NCBI GenBank assembly: GCA_900545715.1
Contig: URAJ01000001.1
Coordinates: 62,001 to 126,000 of the forward strand
DNA: 64,000 bases
Direction of reading: 5' to 3'
DNA from: an uncultured Opitutales bacterium
GTDB taxonomy: Bacteria > Verrucomicrobiota > Verrucomicrobiia > Opitutales > Intestinicryptomonadaceae
In this document: piece by piece, positions 36,647 to 45,131 of the stretch
How positions within the stretch are numbered: position 1 is the stretch's first letter
How the letters are laid out: every line of letters begins with the position of its first letter
Made by a program: the position numbers and the translations under genes
Notes under the pieces: generated by a model
The model's input: only the letters and a program-made list of their open reading frames with translations
What the model was told of the DNA's origin: nothing
Databases searched by the model: none

Positions 36647-37402
36647 ATGGTAAAACTCGGTGTAAACATAGACCACTCCGCGACTCTTAGGCAGGCCCGC
36701 TACCGCGAGGTTCCGGCTGGCTCAAAAATTATAGTGGAGCCGAATCCGACGGAAATCGCGCTCCTCGCCGAAAACGCGGGTGCCGACTCAATAACTGCCC
36801 ACCTGCGGGAGGACAGGCGCCATATCAACGACTCGGACATTTTCGCGCTCCGCGAAAATATTCGCACAAAACTGAATATGGAAATGTCGTGCGCGGAGGA
36901 CGTCGTGGCAGTCGCGCTCAGGGTAAAGCCCGATTATGTGTGCCTCGTTCCGGAAAATAGAATGGAAGTCACCACAGAGGGCGGCCTTGACGTGGCGACC
37001 GACGTAGGCAAAGTTGCGTCCGTTGTGGAAAGGCTGTCGGAGGTGGGCGCTGTGTGCTCGATTTTCATAGACCCTGAGATTCGGCAGATAGACGCGGCCA
37101 AGCGCGCGGGAGCGAAGGTTGTAGAGCTCCATACGGGCGCGTACGCAAACGCGTGGGGCGACTCTGCCAAAACGCGCGAACAGCTCGAAAGGCTCGCTTC
37201 GGCGGCCGAGTACGCGCACTCGGTTTCAATGACGGTAAATTCGGGGCACGGGATAAATTACTCAAACATAGGCCCCCTGCTTGAAGCCGCTGATTTCAAC
37301 GAGTTGAACATAGGCCACAGCATAATCTGCCGCGCGCTTGTTGTTGGCATCGGACAAGCCGTCCGAGAAATGAAGGAGCTCATTTTAAAATATGGAAAAT
37401 GA
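36647..37402 (+). CDS. pdxJ: Pyridoxine 5'-phosphate synthase
   Basis: Condenses 1-deoxyxylulose-5-phosphate with 3-amino-2-oxopropyl phosphate in the DXP-dependent vitamin B6 pathway. 251 residues forming a TIM barrel with the PdxJ signatures GVNIDHSATLRQARY, HLREDRRHINDSDI, LVPENRMEVTTEGGLDV, ELHTGAYANAW and the C-terminal VNSGHGINYSN. Its end overlaps acpS by 11 bases; the pdxJ-acpS pairing is also known in E. coli and other Proteobacteria. Confidence 0.96.
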   Translation: MVKLGVNIDHSATLRQARYREVPAGSKIIVEPNPTEIALLAENAGADSITAHLREDRRHINDSDIFALRENIRTKLNMEMSCAEDVVAVALRVKPDYVCLVPENRMEVTTEGGLDVATDVGKVASVVERLSEVGAVCSIFIDPEIRQIDAAKRAGAKVVELHTGAYANAWGDSAKTREQLERLASAAEYAHSVSMTVNSGHGINYSNIGPLLEAADFNELNIGHSIICRALVVGIGQAVREMKELILKYGK

Positions 37403-37796
37403 CGGGCATTTTTCGGGAGAAATAGTCGGCATAGGGACCGACCTAACCGACGTTGTGCGGATTCGCGCTCTCCTTGAAAAATACTCCGGCGCATTTTTAA
37501 AAAAGGCGTTCGGGGATGTCGAAGCGTCGTACTGCATGTCGCTTGCAAATCCCGCGGAATCGCTCGCCGCGCGCTTTGCCGCGAAGGAGGCCGTTGCAAA
37601 AGCTCTCGGAACGGGCTTTTCAGAAGGTGTCACCCCGCGCGGAATAGTCGTGGTAAAAACGCCTTCCGGCGCGCCGCAAGTGGAGCTCGACGCCCCTTCG
37701 AAAAAAATTATGGATTCCCTCGGAGGGAAAAAAATTTTTCTGAGCCTAACCCACACAAAAGATTACGCGCAGGCTTTCGCGATTATAACGAGGTAG
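37392..37796 (+). CDS. acpS: Holo-[acyl-carrier-protein] synthase
   Basis: Transfers 4'-phosphopantetheine from CoA to ACP. 134 residues with the two Mg/CoA motifs of the AcpS family: GIGTDLTDVVRI (about 12-23) and ESLAARFAAKEAVAKALG (about 55-73), then LSLTHTKDYAQAFAI near the end. The start overlaps pdxJ by 11 bases. A short N-terminal extension (MENDGHFSGE) precedes the core. Confidence 0.95.
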   Translation: MENDGHFSGEIVGIGTDLTDVVRIRALLEKYSGAFLKKAFGDVEASYCMSLANPAESLAARFAAKEAVAKALGTGFSEGVTPRGIVVVKTPSGAPQVELDAPSKKIMDSLGGKKIFLSLTHTKDYAQAFAIITR

Positions 37797-37800
37797 AAAA

Positions 37801-39318
37801 ATGCAATACGCACTCCCGATATTGACATGCAAAGAAGCCGCCGAATGCGAGAGGGAATTTTTCGCGGCAGGCATTTTTAGCGAAGCGGAAGCGATAGAGC
37901 GCGCAGGCAGCGGCATTGCCGAAAGCTTTTTAAGGGAATTCAGGCTTCCCCAAAATCCGAAAATCGCAGTTCTATGCGGCGCGGGGCACAACGGGGCGGA
38001 CGCGCTTGTCGCGGCAAGGCAAATATGCGCGTCAATGCGCGGCGCAAAAATTTATATTGCAATTCCAAACCGCGAGAAACTCAAACAAAACACGGCGCGC
38101 GCCTTTGACGAACTCGCCGCAAAATTTCCCTCACAGATAGAGCGAGTCGTGTCCAACTCGGAAATTTCTGGGCTTGCCGGCCGCTTCGACCTCGCGATTG
38201 AGGGGCTTACGGGAATGACATTCCGCCCGCCTGCGCGGGAAAATCTCGCAAGGGCAATCGAAGGCGCAAACGCTCTGCATGCGGGGATAAAAATAAGCGT
38301 AGATATTCCGGCGGGAGCCTCGGACGGTTCCCCAAATTCCCCCGTATTCCGCGCAGACACAACCTATGCAACGGGTATCGCCAAAGCCGCATTGTTTGAG
38401 AAATTCAACAGGGAATACGCGGGCAGAATCCGCCTTGTGGACATCGGCTTTTTTGAAGACAGAGACTGGCCCTCCCAGAGGTTCATAATTTCGGAAAGCA
38501 TATCGGAACCTTTAAAAAAATTGCGCCCGTCCGTCTCAGACAAACGCGGCTACGGGCATGCGTTCGTGCTTGCGGGCTCGCGGCAATATCCGGGGGCGGC
38601 TCTAATGAATGTGAAAGCTGCGCTAAGAAGCGGCGCAGGGCTCGTCACTGCATTTGTGCCTGAAACTTTCGCGCCGCAATTTGCAGCGGCGGAGCCTTCC
38701 GCAATATGGGTGGGCTGCCCGGAGGATGAAAACGGGGCGATTGCGCTTGAATCATACGGGTTAATCAGGTCGAGAATCGGGAAGGCAGACGCTCTGCTCG
38801 CGGGCTCGGGAATTACGGCAAGCGCGGAAACTGCAGCTCTTGTAAGGCAAATTTTGTCGGACTTTCCAGAGCTGCCGGCAGTGCTCGACGCCGACGCCAT
38901 AACGAAGCAGACGATGGACGCGCTAAAAGGCAGACCCGCCCCTTCAATCGCAACGCCGCACGAGGGCGAATTTCTGAGAATTGCAAAAGACGCGTCGGAC
39001 AAATCGCTCGCAGAAGCCTGCGGAGAGTACGGTTTCGCAATACTCTTAAAATCTTCCGCGACGCGCTCCTGCGCGGACGGGCATATAGTGTACTCCACCC
39101 GCGGAGGGCCGATTCTCTCGCGCGGCGGAAGCGGAGACATTCTTGCGGGGTTGTGCTGCGGGATTGTAGCGTCTAAAAAATTCCCTTCTCCTGCGCTTGC
39201 TGCGCTCTGCGCCTCCGACTGGTTGGGGCGCGCCGCCGAGCTCGCCGCGCGCGAATTGGGCGAAACAGCAGTCGCCACATCGGACATTATAAAATTTCTC
39301 CCCGGCGCCCTTCTCTAA
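37801..39318 (+). CDS. nnr: Bifunctional NAD(P)H-hydrate epimerase/dehydratase
   Basis: Repairs damaged NADHX and NADPHX. 505 residues: an N-terminal epimerase (YjeF_N) domain to about 215 with VLCGAGHNGADALVAAR and SVDIPAG, then an ADP-dependent dehydratase (YjeF_C) domain from about 225 with HAFVLAGSRQYPGAALMN, VLDADAI, TPHEGEF and the nucleotide loop RGGSGDILAGLCCGI. Both domains appear complete. Four bases after acpS and last in the trkA-trkH-pdxJ-acpS-nnr run. Confidence 0.94.
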   Translation: MQYALPILTCKEAAECEREFFAAGIFSEAEAIERAGSGIAESFLREFRLPQNPKIAVLCGAGHNGADALVAARQICASMRGAKIYIAIPNREKLKQNTARAFDELAAKFPSQIERVVSNSEISGLAGRFDLAIEGLTGMTFRPPARENLARAIEGANALHAGIKISVDIPAGASDGSPNSPVFRADTTYATGIAKAALFEKFNREYAGRIRLVDIGFFEDRDWPSQRFIISESISEPLKKLRPSVSDKRGYGHAFVLAGSRQYPGAALMNVKAALRSGAGLVTAFVPETFAPQFAAAEPSAIWVGCPEDENGAIALESYGLIRSRIGKADALLAGSGITASAETAALVRQILSDFPELPAVLDADAITKQTMDALKGRPAPSIATPHEGEFLRIAKDASDKSLAEACGEYGFAILLKSSATRSCADGHIVYSTRGGPILSRGGSGDILAGLCCGIVASKKFPSPALAALCASDWLGRAAELAARELGETAVATSDIIKFLPGALL

Positions 39319-39380
39319 TTTTTTCAGCCATTTTACTTGATATTTTTCAAGGCGGGTTAAAATCAACCGAATAATTTTTT

Positions 39381-39409
39381 TTCCGCATGGAGCGGAAATA
39401 ATTTTTTTT
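39381..39409 (+). terminator. Possible terminator after nnr
   Basis: TTCCGC (39381-39386) pairs with GCGGAA (39392-39397), then AATAA and eight Ts, ending 3 bases before the AEC gene. The T tract is offset from the stem, so it may be weak. Confidence 0.45.
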
Positions 39410-39412
39410 GAA

Positions 39413-40369
39413 ATGGGAACTGATTTTAATCCGTCAATAGCGCTCGCAACAATACCGATTTACGCAATCATCTTTATAGGGTGGTTGACCCGAAAAATAG
39501 GTTGGATACACCCTGAAAGCGACAGGTCTTTCATGAGGTTCGCAATAGATGTTTCGCTGCCGTGCTTCATATTTTACAATATGATAGGCAACGAAAAGCT
39601 CGCGAGCATAAGCTATGCGGTCGGCGCAATTTCGCTCGGCGCGATTGGAGTGGGCATGTGCCTTACTTTGTGTTGGGTCGCCTCAAAATTTCTCGGATTA
39701 AAAATTGGCGAAGGGCAAAGAACGTTTGTCGTGACAACCGGCATTCACAACTATGGATTTTTTATTATAGCGCTTGTCGCAATTCTATATCCGAACGACG
39801 AAAACGATTTCATGGGACTCGTCCTAACCCACAACGTCGGCTGCGACTTGGTGTTCTGGTCGCTCGGAGTGGCGCTATTGTCGCCGAGTGTAAAGTTTTC
39901 GCCGGCAATACTTCTAAAAGGTCCGGTTCTTTCGGTGTTTGTCGCGCTGTTCTTTATTTGGACAGGGCTTGCGGGCAAAATCCCAGACTTTGCGCTTTCC
40001 TCGCTAAAGCTGCTTGGAGGCGCGGCGATTCCCCTAAACCTCTTCATGTTTGGAACTTTAATTTACGACCTGTTTTCAAGGGAAAGCTTCAACGCGAAGA
40101 TTGTGGGAACTGCCGTGCTTATGAGAATGGCTCTGCTGCCAATCGCCTTTATTTTGCTTGCGACGGCCCTACCCATCGACCCGTCCCTGAAAAAGCTTAT
40201 CGCATTCCAGGCGCTCTCTCCTTGCGGTGTCACCGCCGCCGTGCTTGCAAAGCATTTTGGCGGATACCCGCAAATGGCCGTTCAAATCACGATTGCCACC
40301 CTCGTTGTGGCTCCGTTTACACTGCCCGTCTGGATGTGGCTTGGCGCAACACTCACTGGCGCTTTTTAG
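39413..40369 (+). CDS. AEC-family transporter
   Basis: Auxin-efflux-carrier-type inner-membrane protein, 318 residues with about ten helices in two inverted halves. Recognisable stretches: IPIYAIIFIGWLTRKIGW, DVSLPCFIFYNMIG, TTGIHNYGFFIIALVAILYP and the second-half ALSPCGVTAAVLAKHFGGYP. Bacterial AEC members move organic acids such as malate or malonate; the substrate here is not clear. A hairpin directly before the ATG separates it from nnr. Confidence 0.83.
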   Translation: MGTDFNPSIALATIPIYAIIFIGWLTRKIGWIHPESDRSFMRFAIDVSLPCFIFYNMIGNEKLASISYAVGAISLGAIGVGMCLTLCWVASKFLGLKIGEGQRTFVVTTGIHNYGFFIIALVAILYPNDENDFMGLVLTHNVGCDLVFWSLGVALLSPSVKFSPAILLKGPVLSVFVALFFIWTGLAGKIPDFALSSLKLLGGAAIPLNLFMFGTLIYDLFSRESFNAKIVGTAVLMRMALLPIAFILLATALPIDPSLKKLIAFQALSPCGVTAAVLAKHFGGYPQMAVQITIATLVVAPFTLPVWMWLGATLTGAF

Positions 40370-40423
40370 CCTTCTGCATTAAAAATGAAAAAAAAATAAA
40401 AAAAGGCTTGATCGCCGAAAAAT

Positions 40424-40451
40424 AATAGTATTACAGTACCACTATACTATT
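40424..40451 (+). promoter_or_regulatory. Palindromic operator over the -10 of the Rrf2 gene
   Basis: AATAGTAT (40424-40431) and ATACTATT (40444-40451) form a perfect 8-base inverted repeat with a 12-base centre. A -10 TATACT lies at 40443-40448 inside the right arm. The size and position suit binding of a dimeric Rrf2/IscR-type repressor, probably by the product of the next gene. Confidence 0.68.
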
Positions 40452-40461
40452 AAAATTGACT

Positions 40462-40890
40462 ATGCCTAAAAGGGTTCTCAACATATCAGAGTCTTCGTCG
40501 ATAGCGTTGCATGCGGCGCGGGCGCTTGTGCGGGCGGAATCGCCCATGACCTCCGCAGAGATAGCGGAAGAGTCGGGAGTATCGCGCCACCACCTAAGCA
40601 AGGTGCTACGCAAGATGGTTGAGGCGGGAATAGTTTCAGCGTTAAAAGGGCCAAATGGCGGATTTTACTTTACAGAAGAACAAAAAAAGCTTCCTTTAAT
40701 GCGCATAATGGAGGCGACCGGTTCGGGCGTAGCAAGCTGCGACTGCATGTTCGACACCCGCCGGTGCGAAGGCAAAGACTGCCTTTTTGGCTCGCTGCTC
40801 TCGGACGTTAACAAACTTTATAACGAGTACTTTTCAAAAACTAAAATTTTCAATCTAACCAAAAACAATAACAGACAAAATAAGGAATAA
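40462..40890 (+). CDS. Rrf2-family transcriptional regulator
   Basis: 142-residue winged-helix regulator. The helix-turn-helix is [20 protein letters not shown] (about 31-50), then a wing GPNGGFYF. Four cysteines, C93, C95, C102 and C107 ([18 protein letters not shown]), occupy the region where IscR/NsrR bind an Fe-S cluster, so it may sense oxygen, peroxide or NO. The frame opens at a TTG (40456); the ATG at 40462 is preferred. It is 4 bases upstream of reverse rubrerythrin, and a palindrome sits on its promoter, so autoregulation is likely. Confidence 0.88.
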   Translation: MPKRVLNISESSSIALHAARALVRAESPMTSAEIAEESGVSRHHLSKVLRKMVEAGIVSALKGPNGGFYFTEEQKKLPLMRIMEATGSGVASCDCMFDTRRCEGKDCLFGSLLSDVNKLYNEYFSKTKIFNLTKNNNRQNKE

Positions 40891-40894
40891 AATC

Positions 40895-41449
40895 ATGGCA
40901 AAAAAAGTAGTATGCTCGGTATGCGGTTATGTATTCGAAGATCCGGACAATCTTCCGGACGTATGCCCGCAATGCAAGGCTCCCAAATCCAAGTTCATCG
41001 TCAAGGACGACGCTCCCGCCGCCTCCTGGGCTGACGAACACAAAATAGGAGTCGCCGCCGGACTCGACGCGGAAGTTGTCGAAGGCCTGCGCGCAAACTT
41101 CACCGGCGAATGCACGGAAGTTGGAATGTACCTTGCAATGAGCCGCCAAGCCGACAGAGAGGGATATCCGGAAGTCGCGGAAGCGTACAAAAGAATAGCC
41201 TTTGAAGAGGCAGAACACGCCGCAAAGTTCGCGGAACTCCTCGGAGAATGCGTATATCCCGACACCAAGAAGAATCTGCAGCTGAGAGTCGAAGCCGAAA
41301 GGGGCGCGACCGAAGGCAAGCTCATGCTCGCAAAGAGGGCTAAGGAACTCGGATACGACGCCGTGCACGACACCGTACACGAAATGTGCAAAGACGAAGC
41401 CCGCCACGGCTCGGCATTCCTCGGATTGCTCTCCCGCTATTTCAAATAA
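40895..41449 (+). CDS. Reverse rubrerythrin (rubredoxin-first)
   Basis: Peroxide-reducing non-haem iron protein of anaerobes, 184 residues. The rubredoxin centre is at the N terminus, C7, C10, C24 and C27 ([15 protein letters not shown]), and the four-helix di-iron domain follows with the Glu/His motifs [21 protein letters not shown] and [12 protein letters not shown]. Classical rubrerythrin has the opposite order. It should protect the cell from H2O2 and oxygen, and is probably controlled by the upstream Rrf2 protein. A strong terminator follows. Confidence 0.93.
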   Translation: MAKKVVCSVCGYVFEDPDNLPDVCPQCKAPKSKFIVKDDAPAASWADEHKIGVAAGLDAEVVEGLRANFTGECTEVGMYLAMSRQADREGYPEVAEAYKRIAFEEAEHAAKFAELLGECVYPDTKKNLQLRVEAERGATEGKLMLAKRAKELGYDAVHDTVHEMCKDEARHGSAFLGLLSRYFK

Positions 41450-41468
41450 GTTAAAAGCAATCTCAAAC

Positions 41469-41496
41469 GCCGCGTTTTGCAACGCGGCTTTTTTTT
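41469..41496 (+). terminator. Intrinsic terminator of the Rrf2-rubrerythrin operon
   Basis: GCCGCGTT (41469-41476) pairs with AACGCGGC (41481-41488) around TTGC and runs into eight Ts. Confidence 0.92.
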
Positions 41497-41875
41497 GCCG
41501 CTATAAAATTTAGAGCCGAAAGGGGCAATCGCGCTTGCCGCTCCCACAAAGCCGATTCGCGGGATAGGCGCTACTCACAAAAAAACGGATTTAGCAACCG
41601 CCATAAATATTTTCAGTTTTATGAATGCCGCATTCGACTTTCAGAAACTGTAAAAATTTTTTCCTCGGGCGCCGCATTTTGAGCGCGTTAATTGCGGAAC
41701 GTAAAATCGCATTTTTATCCGCTAAAATTTTTAATGGGAATTTTTAATTTGCTAAAAATAGAAAGAGTAAGGGTACGTCTTGCTAATTATTGGCTAAGCT
41801 CAATAAAATATGGCAACTGTCAATCCGTCAAAAAACTACTAATTGCAAAATTCCATTAAACGCGCCTTTTAAGTC
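41497..41875. other. Non-coding spacer between convergent units
   Basis: About 380 AT-rich bases between two terminators facing each other. No ORF or RNA gene recognised. Confidence 0.5.
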
Positions 41876-41907
41876 GCATAAAAAAATACGCCTCTAAAAG
41901 GCGTATT
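41876..41907 (-). terminator. Terminator of the infC-amidase unit
   Basis: AATACGCCT (41885-41893) pairs with AGGCGTATT (41899-41907); on the minus strand a T run follows the stem. Confidence 0.85.
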
Positions 41908-41993
41908 TACAAGCCGCAACAAACGGTAAAAATTTTATAAATCAGCAAAAAAAAACGCGCAAGCCAAAGCGGCGGCCCAAGTTGGCGGCAGCG

Positions 41994-42983
41994 CTATTTT
42001 ATGTATCGGCGGAGAGTCTTGTGGTACTGATATACGGCGGAGGCAATCGCCTCGGCTACTTTCTGCCGATAAGCCGCAGAACCCAAGTTCCGAGCCTCGG
42101 TCGAATTTGTAATAAATCCGCATTCTATGAGCGCGCCCGGCATTTTTAAATCTCTCAGCACGGCAAACCGCGCGCGCTTTACGCCCCTGTCAGGCATTCT
42201 CGTAGCGGTTGACAGCGAGCGCTGAATGTAGTACGCCAAGAGTTGGTTCCAGCCATCGTTGGCGTTGCCTGGATATTCCGTCGAATCGGAACGCGAGAGC
42301 TTTGAACTCGATGTCGACGGCGCCCAGCGCGGCGTAATCGCAAACGTCTCGATTCCGGACACAGACGAGTTTGCGGCGGCATTGCAATGTATGCTCAAAA
42401 ACATATTCGCCCTGTGGCTGTTCGCCTTCTGAGGCCTGTCGGACAATTCCTCAAACTCGTCTCTCGTGCGCGTATAAGAAACATCGTAGCCGTTCTTTTT
42501 CAATTCGCGGCCGAGCCGCATTGCGATATCGAGGGCTACCGCTTTTTCTTTTAAACCGTACCTCTTATTCATCGCGCCGTTATCCTTCCCGCCGTGGCCT
42601 GCATCTATTACGATTCGGAAGAGATTTTTCGGATTTTCATTTTTCTGCGGAAAAACTATCGGGATTATAGTTTTAACATAGTCGCGCTTTGCGATGTAAA
42701 GGTTGGCGCCCTTCCCCGCTATCGGGAAGCACAACCAGACGTTTGTGCCGTTAAGCTCCATTGAGCGGCTGTGCAGCTCAAAGTTGAAGCGGGAGTATTT
42801 GCTGAAAACGCTCTGTCGTTTGCCGTCTTTGGATATGCGCGTATATTTCATGCCGCACAGCGCTGCAAGCTGTGGAATTGATATATAGTCAACCCCTTTG
42901 AATTCGACAGCAGAAACGGCGTTCGCCGCCGCAACCGAAGCGAATAACCCGAGTAAAAATTCACGCCGCGATATACAGAGCAT
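41994..42983 (-). CDS. N-acetylmuramoyl-L-alanine amidase (Amidase_3)
   Basis: Zinc amidase that cleaves the stem peptide from peptidoglycan during cell separation or remodelling. 329 residues. The N terminus has a twin-arginine-like signal (SRREFLLGLFASVAAANAV), so export may be via Tat, as for E. coli AmiC. A possible AMIN/copper-oxidase-like region spans 30-110. The catalytic domain (about 122-325) shows IDAGHGGKDNGA, the Glu in LKEKAVALDIA, FLSIHCNAA and the catalytic IECGFITN. It follows infC by 11 bases on the same strand. Confidence 0.9.
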   Translation of the reverse strand: MLCISRREFLLGLFASVAAANAVSAVEFKGVDYISIPQLAALCGMKYTRISKDGKRQSVFSKYSRFNFELHSRSMELNGTNVWLCFPIAGKGANLYIAKRDYVKTIIPIVFPQKNENPKNLFRIVIDAGHGGKDNGAMNKRYGLKEKAVALDIAMRLGRELKKNGYDVSYTRTRDEFEELSDRPQKANSHRANMFLSIHCNAAANSSVSGIETFAITPRWAPSTSSSKLSRSDSTEYPGNANDGWNQLLAYYIQRSLSTATRMPDRGVKRARFAVLRDLKMPGALIECGFITNSTEARNLGSAAYRQKVAEAIASAVYQYHKTLRRYIK

Positions 42984-42994
42984 TTCGCCCTTCC

Positions 42995-43618
42995 CTAATC
43001 ATTTTCAGGCTCCGCTTCTTCGGCGTCGCTTTCAACAGAGTATTTTAATTTTCGCTGTTTGGCCGGCAGCGGAGACATCGAAAGGCTTATGTTTCTGCCC
43101 GCGAGTTTCGGCTCGGAGTCGGCAGTCCCGACGTGCGAGAGCTCGGATACAGCTCTATTGACGGCCTCGAACCCCTTGTCCTTGTACTCCATCTCGCGGC
43201 CGCGCATCATGAGCGTAATTTTAAGCTTGTTGCCTGCGTACAAAAATTTCTCGGCGGCGCGGATTTTTGTCATAAAGTCGTTCTGTTCAATCATCGGGCG
43301 GAGCTTTATCTCCTTGACCTTTATGGTTGCCGATTTATGCGACTTCTGCTTTTTGGATTCCTCGTACATATATTTTCCGTAGTCGAGGATTCTGCATACC
43401 GGCGGGTCGGCGGTCGGGGAAACTTCGAGCAAGTCGAGCCTATTGCGTCTGGCAATCGACAGCGCCTCTTGCGGAGTCATTATGCCGAGCTGCTTACCGT
43501 CTGGGCCGATGACCCTGATTTTTGGCGCCCTAATCCTTTCGTTCTTTCTCGGGCCGAAGGTTTTTCCTTTGTTGTGGTACGGCCTATCACCGCCGTTGTA
43601 GGGTCTGTTTGGTGTCAT
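42995..43618 (-). CDS. infC: Translation initiation factor IF-3
   Basis: Binds the 30S subunit and checks the start codon. 207 residues: a basic N-terminal extension (MTPNRPYNGGDRPYHNKGK), the IF3 N domain (IRAPKIRVIGPDGKQLGIM, EALSIARRNRLDLLEVSP, CRILDYGKYMYE), and the C domain (VKEIKLRPMIEQNDFMTKIR, VTLMMRGRE-like KITLMMRGREMEY). The acidic C-terminal tail is long. It starts with a normal ATG rather than the rare AUU of enterics, and rpmI/rplT do not follow; the next gene is an amidase. Confidence 0.94.
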   Translation of the reverse strand: MTPNRPYNGGDRPYHNKGKTFGPRKNERIRAPKIRVIGPDGKQLGIMTPQEALSIARRNRLDLLEVSPTADPPVCRILDYGKYMYEESKKQKSHKSATIKVKEIKLRPMIEQNDFMTKIRAAEKFLYAGNKLKITLMMRGREMEYKDKGFEAVNRAVSELSHVGTADSEPKLAGRNISLSMSPLPAKQRKLKYSVESDAEEAEPEND

Positions 43619-43655
43619 TAATTTTTTGCAGTTTTGTTGGTAGTTCTTGCCTTCA

Positions 43656-43684
43656 TATAAAAGACGGTATTAAAAAAACTTCAA
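43656..43684 (-). promoter_or_regulatory. Putative promoter of infC
   Basis: Minus strand: TTGAAG (plus 43679-43684), 17-base spacer, TTTATA (plus 43656-43661), leaving a leader of about 31 bases. Confidence 0.5.
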
Positions 43685-43703
43685 TAATTTTTTAACGCAT
43701 TTG

Positions 43704-44978
43704 CTATTCCGCGCCCTTGAGCCTCTCAACGTGCGCGCCGAGAGACGCAAGTTTCTCGTCGATTTTCTCATATCCCCTGTCTATGTGGTACACGCGGTGG
43801 ATTAGCGTCTCTCCCGACGCCGCAAGAGCCGCGATTACGAGCGCCGCCGAAGCGCGCAAGTCGGAAGCCATCACGGGGGCGCCGGAAAGTTTCGTCCCGC
43901 CGCTTATTATCGCGCTCGGGCCTTCGCGGGCTATATTTGCGCCCATTCGCGCAAGCTCCGGAACATGCATAAAGCGCTCCGGATAAATCCTCTCAGTTAC
44001 TATTGATATTCCGTCAGCCTGTGTCATGAGTGCGCAGAGCTGCGCCTGCAAATCCGTCGGCAGACCCGGGTACGGAAGCGTAATTGCTTCAATAGGCCTC
44101 AGTTTAAGGTCGGAGGCGTCAACGTATATGGACGACGGGGATTTAGCCTTTACAGGGCACTCTGCGCGCTCGAGCACATCGAGAAAAGAGCCGAGATATT
44201 TTTTCTGGGCGTCTCTAATCAGCACTTTTCCGCGCGAGGCAAGCGCTGCTGTTATCCAAGTTCCGGCCTCTATTCTGTCCGGCATCACCGAGTGCGTCGC
44301 GCCGCAAAGCCGCGGGACTCCCGTAATTGAAATTGTAGGCGATCCCGCCCCTTCTATAATTGCGCCCATTTTTTCGAGCATAGCGCAAAGGTCGGCAATT
44401 TCCGGCTCGCATGCGGCGTTTTCGATAACCGTAGTTCCCGGGATTGATACCGCCGCCATTACAATATTCGCAGTTCCCGTTACGGTGCTTCCGAACCTGC
44501 CGCCGAGGTAAACCTGTGCGCCCCTCATTTTGCGCGCGTCAACGCAAATATAGCCGCGCTCGATTTCCACCTTCGCCCCGAGCGCCCTCATTCCCTTGAT
44601 ATGCAGGTCAACTGGGCGCGCTCCTATTACGCAACCCCCGGGGAGCGACACTTCAGCCTTTTTCATGCGCGCGGAGAGGGGGCCCAGCAGGCAGATGCTC
44701 GCGCGCATTTTGCGCACGAGCTCGTAGGGAGCTATGTGCGACAGATTTTTTGCGCATATTTCCCATACCCCCTCCGAAGGGTTTGAAACCTCGGCGCCAA
44801 CGGCCCTTACGATATCTGCCATAAAGCGCACATCGCTTAAATTCGGCACATTTTTTAAGACGCATTTTTCGTCAGTAAGCAGAGCCGCCGCGAACATCGG
44901 CAGGCATGCGTTCTTTGCGCCGGAAACTCTAACTTCCCCGGAGAGCGGCGTTGCGCCTTTTATTAAAAGTGAATCCAT
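43704..44978 (-). CDS. murA: UDP-N-acetylglucosamine 1-carboxyvinyltransferase
   Basis: First committed step of peptidoglycan synthesis, adding enolpyruvate to UDP-GlcNAc. 424 residues from the ATG at 44978; the frame opens 9 codons earlier at a TTG. Conserved parts: VSGAKNACLPMFAAALL with the substrate lysine, SLPGGCVIGARPVDLH containing the active-site C116 (fosfomycin-type site intact), GRFGSTVTGTANIVMAAV and PGLPTDLQAQL. Single gene on the minus strand, downstream of the basic repeat protein but separated from it by a terminator. Confidence 0.96.
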   Translation of the reverse strand: MDSLLIKGATPLSGEVRVSGAKNACLPMFAAALLTDEKCVLKNVPNLSDVRFMADIVRAVGAEVSNPSEGVWEICAKNLSHIAPYELVRKMRASICLLGPLSARMKKAEVSLPGGCVIGARPVDLHIKGMRALGAKVEIERGYICVDARKMRGAQVYLGGRFGSTVTGTANIVMAAVSIPGTTVIENAACEPEIADLCAMLEKMGAIIEGAGSPTISITGVPRLCGATHSVMPDRIEAGTWITAALASRGKVLIRDAQKKYLGSFLDVLERAECPVKAKSPSSIYVDASDLKLRPIEAITLPYPGLPTDLQAQLCALMTQADGISIVTERIYPERFMHVPELARMGANIAREGPSAIISGGTKLSGAPVMASDLRASAALVIAALAASGETLIHRVYHIDRGYEKIDEKLASLGAHVERLKGAE

Positions 44979-45074
44979 AGCCCCTAAAAAATTACTTCGC
45001 GGCAAAATTCTTCCGCATTATTGCTAAGACTACTTCCCCGTATTTCTTTTTCAAGAACTAAGGCGGAATAGTGC

Positions 45075-45106
45075 AAAAAAAAACGCGCGGAGAAAAAATC
45101 CGCGCG
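45075..45106 (-). terminator. Terminator of the basic repeat protein gene
   Basis: CGCGCGGA (45084-45091) pairs with TCCGCGCG (45099-45106); the minus-strand 3' side is nine Ts. Confidence 0.88.
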
Positions 45107-45131
45107 CTCTATGCAAGAAGCAAAAGCTAAA

